Below, piece after piece: positions 39,201-55,638 of a stretch of 64,000 bases of DNA. A program made the translations under genes and the position numbers. The notes below the pieces were generated by a model. That model worked only from the letters and a program-made list of their open reading frames with translations, searched no databases and was not told the origin of the DNA. Position 1 is the first letter of the stretch. Every line of letters starts with the position of its first letter. The stretch covers positions 1 through 64,000 of the forward strand of contig DF237374.1 of NCBI GenBank assembly GCA_000708835.1. Direction: 5' to 3'. The stretch comes from Klebsormidium nitens. Taxonomy: Eukaryota; Streptophyta; Klebsormidiophyceae; Klebsormidiales; Klebsormidiaceae.

Positions 39201-40942
39201 AGCGGGTAAGATGGTTGAAAGTTATTGGTGGCCCCGAAAGACGACACGTGTTGCCCTGACGAAGCAGAAGAAACTCTCGGTTCAAAAATGTCGTGCATTC
39301 GCATTTGACTTTTTAAGAAGGCAGTTGGTAGAGGGAACACAAAAAGGTTTCTACAGGATCGACGTTCATGCGTCCAGCCCAAAATGATACTTCCAAAGAA
39401 GCCAGGGGGCTTTGAATGCTTCCATTCTGCTGAGCTGCGCATATCGTCGTGTCAAAGCGAAGGGCTCACCATGAATTTGGGCCGGCTCTTGCTGAGCTTC
39501 TTCTGCAGCACGTTGCACAGCTGCAGGGCGAACTTGGGCTCGTACACGTTTCGCCACAGTATCCGGAGGAGGCAGTTGAGCCAGTCCACCGACTCGAGCA
39601 CCGTCTCCGCCTGGGACACAATTATCCCGTTGTCTGTCGGTGCCCATGGCGTCGACAAAAACGAATTACTTCCTAGCTTTCGCAGTTCAGATGAATCTTT
39701 GCAAAGTGTTTGGACATTACGCTTTATCATTGATGTTCGTAAAGCCTAGTCTTCATCCAGAAATGATGTTTGCTGGAACGTTGGGCTTCCGAAGGCTCTT
39801 CTACTCCTCGAAGCCTTTCACTCAAGGATTGCGCTAGCCCTGATAATGCTCCTGATCTTGCAGACTCGACATGGTTCAAAAAGCTACGTCCGTTTTCAAA
39901 GTTTACATGGTGCCCACACTTCCAGGAACGCTTTCTTACCTTTGTCTCTGCCATTTCAAGCTCCCATTGCCTCCGAGCTTTTTGGACTTGTTCCTTCGTG
40001 CGCTTTTGCGCTATCTGCAACCACCCATGGGGTATTATTAAGCTCACAGTTATTTCGCTTCATTCAATTACAGAGTCAACTTAAGGAGGAGAGGTCAAAA
40101 CTGTAAGTTGTGCTGATTGCAGCTAACATTTATGTTCATTTTCTGTTTCAAAGGGCTCTGTTTTGTGGTCATGACAGAGTGGAAGCTGGACTAGCTCCCC
40201 CTGATGACTGCATTCAGGCATCTCTGTCCATCAACAGGGCAGATAGTGTCATGTTGAGGAGCCCCATCCCCATATAAGGGCCCAGATCCACTCTTCCAAA
40301 GGGTGTAACGTACTCCAAACACTGCCTGAAAATTGATCAGCAGTCTCTTGACAAAGCTGTGACAATCAATCCATTGCAAGGGGTCCAAGAAGCCCTGAAA
40401 AACTAACTGAGTGAACCATGTAGTACGCCTCAAAGACTGGAAAAAGGGGCAGGCTTTCCAGTGAAACATTGTCAAGCAAGCAAATTATTTCAAGGGGGTC
40501 ATCAGTTTGAGAAACTTACCCCCCAAATGATGTAGCACACTGCGAACACAGGAAAGATGGGCATCCTCCGCAGCCACTCTACACCTAGCGCCACCGCCAG
40601 CCCCAGAACCACCACCCCAGGAAACGGCCCGTCCGTAACCACCTCGCTAAACCGCGCTAACCCCTCGCTAACCAGGTATCCTAACCTCTCACTCCTTGTC
40701 CGTTTCAACCCCTCTTGTACAAGCTGATGGTTAGCGGCTCTTGTGGGGGTTCCCGCTGCAGATGATCCCTGAGAGGACGGCGCCGCTGACGTCATCCTCG
40801 AGACGCGTTCGAGAAGTTCGCTGGACAGGTCGAGTTCCTCAGAGGGATGATCGGGTGTGAATGCATTCCGGCCAAGGGGGCTCTTGGTTGGGGTGCGGGG
40901 GCTGCCGCGCCCGGGGCTCAGGGCACCCTTGGGACTCCCCAT
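30242..40942 (-). CDS. SMP-domain, triple-C2 membrane-contact-site protein (NTMC2 / extended-synaptotagmin type)
   Basis: The exons in transcript order are 40942-40520, 40014-39940, 39610-39470, 38960-38733, 38247-38119, 37196-37004, 36524-36352 (end uncertain), 35775-35552, 34969-34869, 34415-34347, 34068-33959, 33237-33059, 32438-32203, 31888-31716, 31191-31106 and 30401-30242, about 899 residues. A Ser/Pro-rich cytosolic start is followed by membrane hairpin-like hydrophobic stretches (about 105-140). An SMP lipid-transfer domain runs from ESVDWLNCLL to about residue 365. C2A covers exons 6-9, C2B has SDPYCKLRVG and MDKDFLGFDNDFLG, and C2C has SDPFCKLKLG and CRDKDFFSTDFLG. C2B and C2C keep Asp residues suited to calcium; C2A lacks them. 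Known relatives tether the ER to the plasma membrane or other membranes and move lipids. An acidic, Pro-rich linker in exon 13 separates C2B from C2C. Confidence 0.88.
30848..31046. mobile_element. Foldback element with ~50-bp imperfect inverted ends (SMP-C2 intron 15)
   Basis: The ends pair over about 50 bases, from TTCCGGACGGGCAAACCC / GGGTTTGGCCGTCGGAA inward to CAGTCTGCGGC / GCCGCAGACTG. The 199-base element has a GC-rich middle with a second hairpin (TTTTCGACGTCGCGTCGAAAA). It lies inside the last intron. No clear target duplication was found. It may be a MITE-like non-autonomous transposon. Confidence 0.7.
31490..31790 (-). repeat. Exon-14 donor edge copies (SMP-C2 intron 14)
   Basis: On the minus strand, the end of exon 14 and its donor (real junction at 31716) are repeated downstream in the intron at about 31680-31608 and, more decayed, at 31530-31491. 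Each copy contains CATCTGGAACGAGGTGGG or a close variant, so the donor GAG|GTGGG is retained. Confidence 0.85.
35398..35515 (-). repeat. Exon-8 donor edge copy (SMP-C2 intron 8)
   Basis: About 100 bases matching the end of exon 8 (35552-35660) recur further into the intron. The copy follows the coding sequence closely, gains a TGA in place of the TGG codon, and keeps a GT at the donor position. Confidence 0.87.
35865..35940 (-). repeat. Exon-8 acceptor edge copy (SMP-C2 intron 7)
   Basis: The start of exon 8 (35775 downwards) has an upstream copy in the intron with its own acceptor CCCGCAG, followed by CTCGTGTGCTCCTCGGCG. It diverges after about 20 codons. Exon 8 is therefore flanked on both sides by copies of its own ends. 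Confidence 0.83.
36570..36697. mobile_element. MITE-like element of the dispersed G-rich family (SMP-C2 intron 6)
   Basis: The inverted ends TAGCAATAGTGAGCT / AGCTTACTATTGCTA match at 14 of 15 positions. They resemble the ends of the 12943-13101 element, and the core shares GGGATGGGTGCGGAGCA with it. It is 128 bases long and non-coding. No convincing target duplication was seen. Confidence 0.65.
37285..37495 (-). repeat. Two copies of the exon-6 acceptor junction (SMP-C2 intron 5)
   Basis: The start of exon 6 plus its acceptor and about 40 intron bases (37130-37240) recurs at about 37288-37385 and 37432-37490. All three share CCACTGCTTCGCGAT and TCTTCAGCT. The first copy keeps the full acceptor CCCCCCTGCAG and a nearly identical intron flank. 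Confidence 0.9.
37665..38020 (-). repeat. Three copies of the exon-5 donor edge (SMP-C2 intron 5)
   Basis: The real end of exon 5 (38119-38175) is followed in the intron by degraded copies at about 37955-38015, 37812-37875 and 37672-37720, roughly 140 bases apart. All share the reverse complement of CACCAGCCNGG followed by GGGTGNAGCGCCTTC. Combined with the exon-6 copies, most of intron 5 consists of junction duplicates. Confidence 0.87.
38572..38655 (-). repeat. Exon-4 donor edge copy (SMP-C2 intron 4)
   Basis: The last 75 bases of exon 4 with the donor AAG|GTGAGGA recur 150 bases into the intron. The copy is frameshifted relative to the exon and meets a stop, so use of its donor would truncate the protein within the SMP domain. 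Confidence 0.85.
39061..39165 (-). repeat. Exon-4 acceptor edge copy (SMP-C2 intron 3)
   Basis: A copy of the start of exon 4, including a CATCCAG acceptor and the stretch encoding LGTAPPVFG, lies about 150 bases upstream of the real exon. Exon 4 therefore also has copies of both its edges. Confidence 0.82.
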
Positions 40943-41441
40943 TGTTAGAGCCCCTGGTTAACCAGCTCGGTTAGCCCCCAGCTGCTTAGCTCAAACTTCT
41001 AAGTGTCAGGTTTTCCCCTCTGAGAGTTGTGTTCCCACATTTAGTGCTTTCTTTCAGCTGCCCTACATAGAATTGAGGAGCTCGATCAAAGGTGTTGACT
41101 ATGCAGCCCCAGAACTAATCTGCTTGATGCAAGATTTGGGGCAAAATGCAGGCCGGCTAACCCATTGGGCTACATGTTCAGTGTCTGGAACAGATTACAA
41201 GAGCCCCTGATGTACACTTCTCTCCAAGCCGGTGCCTTTCTAGATTACGTTGGAGAGCGGATCAGAGCTGACAATTGTGCATCAAGTGTGCAATTTCTTC
41301 TCGAGAGAAGTCTAGAATCCTGATCGTCAACCTGCTGCAGTGATTGAGCTTTCAAAGGTGTGATTGTTTCCAGAAGCTTTAAAGAAAACTGCATTTGAAC
41401 CTACAAGGTGCAAGGAACCAGATGGCAGAAAAGGCTCCACT

Positions 41442-41725
41442 TCATGCAAAGCTGACAATGTAATCAATGCTACAATCTATGCCCGTGATCAACCCTGCTG
41501 CTGCAGCCATTGACGAGGCTTGCTCAATGACGGCACGTTGCAATTTTTGACTCTCAGTCCCTGCAACTTCAAGCGGCCATGCATTCGTTCCTAAGGCCAG
41601 GTACATGCCAGCTTCGAAAGCTGCAATTGGGCTGCAAACTTGCCAGGGCGGCTTTGGCGACCGCACTGGTGCAAGCTTCCCTTCCGGAGTCGCCTCCTCA
41701 ACCTTCCAAAGGAACTGATTCGAGC
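41442..41725 (-). CDS. Orphan open frame, possible exon fragment
   Basis: An uninterrupted frame of 94 codons including the stop is preceded by an AG that could be an acceptor and ends in TGA. The predicted peptide is rather protein-like (hydrophobic and charged residues well mixed, no low complexity), and its first ATG gives a 54-residue product. I do not recognise it and see no partner exon, because the MITE and the dehydrogenase start lie upstream. It may be a chance frame or the relic of a gene broken by insertion. Confidence 0.22.
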
Positions 41726-41830
41726 TAACTTAGTGCGCGCGTGAGGATTCCGTCCGAAACTTATCTCTCTCGGTCGGAAGTCCGGACTGCCCCGAGCACT
41801 AATTAGCTCAATGATAACTGTGTAGCCTTA

Positions 41831-42138
41831 TGCCCGGTTCACATGCGTTTTCAAAGTTTGCCGAAACCGCCGAAAAGTTGGCAAAAAGGGCCGCGTTTTC
41901 ATCTTTCAAAACGCGGCCTCCGTCGACCGCGTTCGGTTTTGACAAATACGCAGCTTTGAAATGCGGTCGAGTTTCAGCGAGTTTTGGCCAGTTTTCGGAT
42001 ACTCGGCAAATACCGAGCTCGGTTTTGCTCGGTTTTCGAAAGTGGTGTTCACATGCGTCCCGCTGATTACGGAGCTGCCACGTCGGACAGAATTGGCAAA
42101 ACCAAGCAAAACAAAACTGGACGCATGTGAACCGGGCA
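41831..42138. mobile_element. MITE with perfect 18-bp inverted ends and TTA target duplication
   Basis: The ends are TGCCCGGTTCACATGCGT and its exact reverse complement, flanked by TTA on both sides (41828-41830 and 42139-42141). The 308-base body has no coding capacity and contains an internal repeat of GTTCACATGCG. A TTA/TAA triplet duplication is typical of PIF/Harbinger elements, so a Harbinger-derived MITE is likely. It lies about 250 bases upstream of the dehydrogenase start codon and could affect its promoter. Confidence 0.88.
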
Positions 42139-42390
42139 TTACGTTCAGCTGGGGCCCAGGGGCCCGGGGCCGGAGGAAGCTCTTTGGAGTCGAAGTCCGA
42201 AACGACCAAAACGTCTGCTCTGGCAGCGCAGCTGATTGTGAATCTGACAGACTCAGACTCAGAGGCCTGCATGAAGCTGAAGCCTAAGGCTAAGGGAGCT
42301 GAAGCCTGACAAGCTGGCGTCTTCAAAATCTGCATAGTCTTGAGTGCAGCGCTGCATTGGCTGCATTGGCCGCAATATTTCGCAAGCATC

Positions 42391-48278
<5,888 letters not shown>

Positions 48279-49186
48279 GTCTTAGACCTCTAAACCTAGT
48301 GCGCTGAACACGTACTTCTGCCGCACCTAGTATGTACGCAAAGTTGCTGCTGATCGAAGGTGCACCAACTCATCGAAGTCACAGTGATCTTCGAGTCAAG
48401 TGCACGTACATGCACTCGTGGTCACGATCATACATGGAGCACGTGCCATGCAAGCTTTGATTCAGCCCAGGCTTCTAATTACAAATCCTCGGGATGCGCA
48501 TTAATTAACCCATCCGACGACCGATGCATCTGTATACACTCCTCATGTATGTGTCGCGGCCGGCCACGTCCACATGCAGACAGGCAGGCACTCATGGGTT
48601 GCCACCAAGATTTTCCATGCCCGTACTGCCCTAGAAACAAAGCCCGACCCCTTCCACACTGAGCGCCCCATGCAGCAGCTTTCAATACTTGCAACCGAAA
48701 CCAACGCCCACCTGGTCGCAACAACCGGATGGGATTGTCCTGGGATCGGTGCATAACATTCGAACGCAATCGATCCTGTTACCGTAAGCCGCGTGTGCCA
48801 TGGATGATTGTGCATGCGTTCATATGGGCAGGATCCTTACTGAGCCCGGCAGGCCACACGTGGATATATAACCTGTTTCTAAACGCGACGAAGCGCCTCG
48901 CTGGCGCCTTATATGTTAGATACAAGCGAGCCGCATCCATGTTTAAACAAACACGTTCCTACGGCGTACTCTTTACAAGCCTCAGTTACACTTAGCTAGC
49001 TTCAATTGTACAAAAGCCCTTTCCGGCTAGCTTCAATTGTACAAAAGCCCTTTCCGGGCTCGAGCTCGGCTGTAGCAGTTTCAAACCAAGTATTTACCAG
49101 AAGAATTGGCAAGCGCGCGCAACAGAATCTTGTCATTAGAAACAAGCCGGATCGAACAGATCTCAACCCTTGTGACGCCTGCCACG
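48279..49186. other. Intergenic between convergent dehydrogenase and DHHC genes
   Basis: No gene is recognised here. It should contain the 3' UTRs of both genes. It includes a perfect 31-base tandem duplication at 48995-49056. Confidence 0.5.
48995..49056. repeat. Perfect 31-bp tandem duplication
   Basis: Two identical copies of a 31-base unit beginning GCTAGCTTCAATTGTAC lie head to tail. The lack of any difference suggests a recent duplication. It lies just beyond the stop codon of the DHHC gene, probably in its 3' UTR. Confidence 0.92.
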
Positions 49187-52100
49187 TCACATGCCCGGGA
49201 ACAGCGGTCCCAAGTGCGCCACCTCCCCAACCCGCCGGTTCTCTTCCTCCTGAAAATCCCCCTCAGCTCGCGCCCGCATTCCCGGGTCTACTCCCACCGC
49301 TACGCCCTCGCTAACCACGTGATCGTCCGATCCATCCAAACCCGCCGTCTCTCTGTTTCTTTCCCCCACTGCTCCCCCGTTTCTCAACACCCCCTGCTCA
49401 ATGTCTTTCCACCCGGTCTCCCCGGGGGATCCCTCGGGGCTCTTTCCCGGCTCTAAGTCCCGGCCCGCCGGCGCTTGGTGACCGGCTCGGTTGATTCGGG
49501 CGGGGGGCGGCTGGCCGATGTTGTACGGGGGAATGACGTCACGCTTGTGACGGATGGGCGCGCAGCACACGCGCACCAAATTGCGGAGACAGGAGCAAAA
49601 CCCGCCAAAGGCCTCGTTAATCCGACGTTGCGCCATCTGCTTCGACGTCAGGTCTGCAGACAGATAGCGATTGCAAGTCCGTTGAGCGACCGCGCAAACG
49701 CATGTAGATTTCCAACAAATCAGTGCTGTTCTAAACTGAAGACCGCATACAGACAGTCCTGATCTGGGAGTGAATGAATCCCAAGTGTTTTCGCTTCCCT
49801 GTCCCCCACTACTGTATCCTTCCTGACAATCGACCGGGCAGAATGTGCGCTTCGCTCGTTTCGAGACGAACCTAGCTTGCTAATCAGAAACAGTTGGAAT
49901 GGTTGGTCATGTCCTTCGTTCAGAAGCTTCCTTCTTCCCTGCGACTCTTCCCTTTTCTCCGCTTGAGCCCAGGCAAGCTCTCTCCACCAAACGTGGTACA
50001 GGGTCGCCCAGCCGTCGGTCAGGCTACGACCAACCCATTAATGCGCTGGTTCAGCCCACTTCGCGTGATGGCAACGTGCTTGAGGAATTACAGAAACTCG
50101 ACGATACTGGTCGCCCTGCTTGATCCGAATGACGAAACGCAGAAGCAACAAACAAGAGGCGAGACTGATGAGAAGCTTCGAAGAAGTTTATGAATCCACA
50201 CGAGGAGACCGTTCCACCTTAAAACACCAACTCATTACGCTACAAAAACCGAAGCTGTGAGATGCAAAGAATACCGAGAGCGTTAGCACTTGTGTCTTAC
50301 CGCATAGCAGGAGGCACAGGTGGCAGCAGCCAAAGAGCAGCAGGAAGGCGAGGTAAAAGTAGTAGAAGGTCATGAGCAGCCCCAGGTAAGTGTGCCAGTC
50401 GCTCCAGGCATGGCTCCTGCAGAAAAATTCTCAAGAAGTGAGCATACATGACGTCATCTACACTCGGCGGGTACACGTGAGGTCCTGCATACTAGGGGTT
50501 TGGAAAGCCCTCGCATCCTAGCTTCATAAACTTTGGGACAGAGTCTTTCATATACTGCTCACGCCGGCAAGAAACGCTCCACCAGGAGGCTGATGTTCAG
50601 CAACACCTCTGCTTTGACCGGATCCTCAAACCTTTTATCCTAACGACGTGTGAGATTTTCAAGCTGAAGGGCGCATCACGACAACGGCCCATTTTGCGTC
50701 GGGGGGCTCACGAAGAAAATTATGTCCAGCAGAAATAATCAAATACCTTCAATTATCAACTCTTCAACCGTGATGCCAAGACCCGGAATATCAAGCTTAA
50801 ATCCAAATACCTGAAAGCCTAGCCTCTGAATCAACGAACCCTGAAGGATAACACCAAATCAAACTCAACCGGCCCAGTTACGCTGGACCAGTAGGATGAT
50901 GCTCAGTAGAAAGTAACCATGGAGTTTTAACCAGATTCCGAGAGTTACGATCAACCCGGAAAAGTACACAGCACACTTACCCCTCCCAATGCCGCTGCAC
51001 CAGAAGAATGATGCTCGCTGCAAACAGCAGGGCGGCGCCGACGCCGCTGCTCATGAGGAAGACGACGAAGAAGCGGTGGTTGTTCTGGGCGATGCACGTG
51101 CCCACCACCGCGCAGTGGTGGTCGAAGCGCTGTAGTTAATTTGGCACGTGTCAATAGGGGCCGACTGTCCGAAGGTTTCCGCATTTCTCAATTGATCGAT
51201 AGATGCTGATTGGCATGCATGAAGGGATTTCGCTTGGACATTTTGACGACCGTTGTTGCCGAAATGACGTGCTTTGAACGGGCTATTCGCAGGGTGGCAC
51301 ATGGGGACATCGGCTGTAGAAGAAGACAAGGTTCTATGTCACAAAGTGGCATTAACAACAATTCGTTTGCGAAGTCGGTCCTTGGCAATTGACGAATGAG
51401 AGGTCGGAGGTTGGACGAATCAATTCGGTCACCCCTTCCAGAATCGAAAAGCTTCTAGAATTTGAGAAGGCAACTGCTAGAAACCAGCATTAATTAACAA
51501 GATTCATTACGTACGGCCTAGGCCGTCGAAGTACTCGTGTAAACCCCATACCAACTCGAACTTGGGGAACGACTCAACATTTCAACAAACTTTGCAGATA
51601 ATCAATGGCCAGATTCACGACATATTATCAAACCCCACCCACGCACCTGCATGCAGAATCCGCAGACACTGCAGTGCAACACGCGGGGCCCCTCAGTCGT
51701 CCAGACCCATCAACTCAGCGGTGTCCATCGACCAGAATTTTGATAACTCCAAAATCTGACCGACAAGCTTGCCCAATGACGAACGGTCCAGGACACGTCT
51801 TCACACTCTCCCTACGCACCAGCATGCAGTATCCGCAGACGCTGCAGTGCGTAACGCGCGGCCCCCGCCAGATGTTGCACGTGCTGCAGTACCGCTCCCA
51901 GCCGCGGATCTGCGTCCCCACCCCCATCGGGCCCGTGTAACAAGGGGGTGGCCGCACCCATTGCGCGCGCCCGTCCATGCACAGGCGCGAGGGCTGACCC
52001 GACTCTGCCGCAACAACTTCGGGATCTGGGGGGGAGGAAATTTTATGGGCGTTAAGACATGCCGTTTGAAGTTCTGGCAGTTTTGCACACATTGTGTGCA

Positions 52101-54384
52101 TCGGTCCATGCACAGGCGCGAGGGCTGACCCGACTCCCGCCGCAACAACTTCGGGATCTGAAGGGGAGAGATGTCGTGGGAGTTAAGAGACGCTAATTTA
52201 AGTCGGGGCACTTTTGCACCCATTGTGTGCACTTATCCATGCACAGGCACGAGGGTTGGCCGGATTAAGCTGCAACGACCTCGAGAACTGGGGTAGAGGA
52301 TGGCATGGGAGTTGAAGTTGGCGGCGGGGCTCGCCTGACGTCAGCTGCTTATCTCCGACCGCGTCACATTCGACAGTCTCGACCTCGGACGGCGGAAAGA
52401 AAGCCAGTTACACCGTGTGACCGGGTCTTGTAATTGCGACAGATGAGACAAAATGGATCACGTGGAGTGAAGCCATATTTCAAAAGGCTGAGAAGAACTT
52501 GCTCCTCGTTTTTTGTGCGCAAAATGCGAATGGGGAAGCAAGTCGAAGGTTCAAGAAGGGAGCATCCATAAACGGCTGGGCCGTATTGAGTCGGCTGGAA
52601 CGACTCGCCTTTGAGTGTTCGTCGAAGTTGACTTGCCTCGAACACATTTCAAGGGGCCACAAGCTCTCGACGCTTACCTAATGCTTGCTGATCTCCCTGT
52701 CATGAAAACTTTCCAAGAAGGCGGACTTCTTTCAGAGAGGATAAGCAATTGACCAACGAACAATTCCCTCTTGGCTGTTTTGACTAATGTTTCCAAGTTG
52801 ACGGGCACCCTACAACTTCACCGTGGCAGCTTGGCATACCTTTCATGGGCTGCGGTGTGACGACCCCGGGGTCTAGCTGGTTGACGAGGTAGAGACAGAC
52901 CAGCGCCAGGCACAGGCACACCCCCACCGTTATGTACAGCGTCAGACGCAGGGCCCAGGGGTGGATCCATGGGAGTCTGCACAAGAGGCATCCATAATCC
53001 TATGAAGAGGCTCCGGTCGTGAATGTTTCTTTTTTGGGGGGCCAAAGCAGACGGGACGGGGTCTGATTCTGCAAAACATGAAAGCGTCTAGTTTTGTAGA
53101 GGTTTATCCGGGGGGGTCCGTGGCAGGTTGCTTACAGGTGTTGACATGGTCGTAAGGTGTCCAGATTCTTTCGATGGTGTCTTCGCCAAAATTGACGAAT
53201 GAGGCTCCCTTTTCATCTGCCGAACAGCTCATGAATTGACTGATAGCTCGTCTTACCAGGACTCCACTAAGATACCTTCGACGGTTTTATCTGGGGTCTT
53301 ATCACAGTCTGGTCAACGCTCTGGTTGCTGGTGCTACGTATATACGCGCCTTACTTTGACGGCTGCCAAATCTTTGCAGTCAATCGCGGAAGCGGTCGCA
53401 GATGTGGTGACTGTGCACTGAGAGAGGGATTTTCGGTGGCCTGGGCATATGGACTGCCACGCAATTTTCACCATGCTATTATGTCGCAGATGACTGACTG
53501 AGCAATTTTAGAGCTTCCAAAAGAGTGGCCCACCAAGCAATCTGAAAGAAGTGGACGAAAACCGCCACCTCAGAATTTCAATTTGTCAATGCGAAAGGCG
53601 TCATTACAGGAGTCCGGTCCTTGAAGAGCATGCACCATATGTTACACCAGATGAGCACTCTGGACTAGACAGCTTTGTCTCTGCAATTCTGGTGCCTCAG
53701 CCAAAACAACGTAAGCAGCTGTAGTAAGGCAAAGCAATGTACCACCCGGCTGCTCTGCCAACATCTTCTGTTCTCGCCAGGTCTCAAGAGGTCCTGAACA
53801 AATCACGAAATTATAATGTAAACTAAAATGGTCCTTGCCACTCACACAAACGCGTAGCCCAGGCCTCCACTGACTGGAATCAGCCACAACAGAACATGGA
53901 TGCCCTGGAAGCCCTCTCCCCAGGGGCCCTGTTTCTGCGCCTGCCGCTCAAGCCACCGCTCGTGCCTGGTTGACCGCTTAACCCCTTCCTGAAACCCTCC
54001 GTTGAGCCCGTTATTAAACCCTCCGCTATACCCGTCGTTCAACCCCGGTCGCCGGCCCGCCTCCAAGTCAAACGCGAGCGCGTCATCTCCTTTGGTCAAC
54101 GGAGGGCCGTGAAATGGGGCCTGGGAAGGGAAATGGGAGGGGATCCCAGTCGCCGGTGCAGCGCCCCAGCTGCCGGCGTGGTTTCCCAGCGCGGGGTTTG
54201 GGTTTGGAACAGGGTTTAATGAGGGTGTATGAGCAGAGTGCGCGGCTGACTCGTGCAGCTCCCCTGCAGCAGTCTCCCGAGGTTTGTTGGTCAGGGGCTC
54301 GGGCCGTTCGCCATCCAAGTCCACGGCGTTTGCATGCGCAAGTGGCGCGTGAGCATCAGACTGTGGAACAGAATGCGGCTCCAT
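49187..54384 (-). CDS. DHHC-type protein S-acyltransferase (palmitoyltransferase)
   Basis: The six exons in transcript order are 54384-53846, 52976-52840, 52025-51820, 51129-50981, 50416-50301 and 49653-49187, giving 537 residues. The start is the first ATG of an otherwise non-ATG open frame. A long Pro/Asn/Gly-rich cytosolic N-terminus (about 160 residues) is followed by TM1 (LLWLIPVSGGLGYAF), TM2 (LTLYITVGVCLCLALVCLYL), the cytosolic Cys-rich domain (YCSTCNIWRGPRVTHCSVC, then CGYCMLRFDHHC), TM3 and TM4 (TFYYFYLAFLLLFGCCHLC) and a 150-residue tail. All the Cys and His residues of the zinc-binding DHHC domain are present, including the catalytic Cys, so it should attach palmitate to cysteines of membrane proteins. 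After DHHC, the usual PWVxNC is AVVGTC, an unusual variant. Exon edges are duplicated in the introns. Confidence 0.9.
50560..50925 (-). repeat. Degraded copies of the exon-4 donor edge (DHHC intron 4)
   Basis: A copy of the exon 4 end (AGCATCATTCT then CTGGTGCAGCG, near 51000) is seen at 50875-50920 (GAGCATCATCCTACTGGTCC in minus-strand reading), and a weaker one near 50575-50612. Both lack an intact coding frame. Confidence 0.65.
51635..51695 (-). repeat. Exon-3 donor edge copy (DHHC intron 3)
   Basis: The end of exon 3, encoding the CSVCGYCML part of the zinc domain (51820-51870), has a decayed copy about 180 bases into the intron. It keeps GTTGCACTGCAGTGTCTGCG. Its donor position reads CAGGTGCGTGG, still splice-like. 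Confidence 0.82.
52085..52290 (-). repeat. Two copies of the exon-3 acceptor edge (DHHC intron 2)
   Basis: The start of exon 3 (52025 downwards) is repeated upstream at about 52160-52098 and 52285-52225. Both contain the minus-strand words GTTGTTGCGG or GTCGTTGCAG and CGCCTGTGCATGGA or CGTGCCTGTGCATGGA. Spacing is about 120-135 bases. The nearer copy is preceded by CTTCAG, a usable acceptor. Confidence 0.88.
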
Positions 54385-55208
54385 AGCTGCAGCAGTCAAA
54401 CCACCCTGCTTGAAGAAGACGGGTGACCACCGCAGCGGCAGAGCTTCCCTACGCCCAGGCTTCCAAATTCCCCTCAAATGAGCCACCAATGCACTTGGGG
54501 GGTATCGCAAAGTATCGAGTCAACTCGAAACAGCAAGAAATACTCAATCGGGCAGGGGGGCGAAGGGGAGCCGCATTTCTCGTTAAAGGTATGCTGACGT
54601 AGGCAGCGACCTTCACTTCGGTGATGTCACTCGGCCCCTGCCATTTTGCGTCATGCGCTGAGTCGACCGTGACTAGGACAACTGCATGGCAGCCTAGCAC
54701 AGGCTCAAGACTGCACTGCAAGCTACCTTAGGAAGGACATCCGACAGGGCTTTCATTTCTTTCTTTTTCAAGCAAAGCGAGAGGTAGAAGGGGGCAGCAA
54801 GGCGCAACTTTGGGGGCGCGTCCCCGCGGCACTTCCTTGCAAGAAACACACACTCAGCACATGAGTAGGAAGAAGAGATAGAAAGGTCCCCGAAAGGTCG
54901 CAGCGAAGAGGAGGAAGCTACTCAGCTTTTGAAGAGGTGAAAAGTTGCCGCCGCGGAGACTCAGAGCGCACAGCTCGACAAGCTCAGTTGAAGGGGCTCA
55001 TAATAGTATACAAAATAGGGTTTATGACGTCAGTTTGCGGATTTTAAAACCCTAAGTTTTGTACGAAAACATCGTAGTCGAATTACCTCCGGGCGTAGGA
55101 TGACGTATCTCTTCGCTTTTGGGAATTATGACGTCAGCATTTGAGAGAGTTTGGAGGCACCAGAAGGGAGCCACCATCACAAAACATCCAAAACAAGAAT
55201 TGCAAGAA

Positions 55209-55563
55209 TGAGGCGTTTTACATGAGAGGTGGGTTGCCGACGGTAAGTGCTGACTTACCGCGCACTGTCGCGACTAAACTTGTACCGCCCAGACTTACCG
55301 TGGCCTCGTTGCGATCGGCGTTTTACATGGTCCGAAGGTAAGTCGATGGTAAGTCCCGATCGAGGACAAATCCGCACTCATTTCGGACTTACCACGACTT
55401 ACCACGACTTACCTCATCGATTTCGATGAGTTAAATCGGGGCCTGCTTTACCGTCGGTAAAGTCGACTTACCACGGTAAGTCGCTACCATGTAAAAGGCA
55501 AGTCGTGGTAAGTCCGAAAATCGACTTACCGTCGGGACTTTAACCTCCATGTAAAACGCCTCA
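55209..55563. mobile_element. Foldback (MITE-like) element packed with splice-donor-like heptamers
   Basis: Perfect 16-base inverted ends TGAGGCGTTTTACATG bound a 355-base non-coding element. Inside, GGTAAGT occurs 5 times on the plus strand and 7 times on the minus strand (as ACTTACC), together with further GTTTTACATGG/CCATGTAAAA words that echo the ends. No target duplication is clear. The subrepeats make the whole element able to fold on itself. It is probably a non-autonomous DNA transposon. Confidence 0.8.
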
Positions 55564-55638
55564 ATGTCATGTCACGAGGGAAGCTGCTTTTAGGGTTTCG
55601 TGCAAGCCCAGCGCTGTAGCCTGTACAGCGACAGCTGG

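Larger units (their letters stand above)
40943..42390. other. Divergent intergenic region with foldback element
   Basis: This is the shared upstream region of the SMP-C2 gene (-) and the isopropylmalate dehydrogenase gene (+). It holds a MITE-like element at 41831-42138 and an orphan open frame at 41442-41725. No TATA box with a convincing position was found for either gene. Confidence 0.5.
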
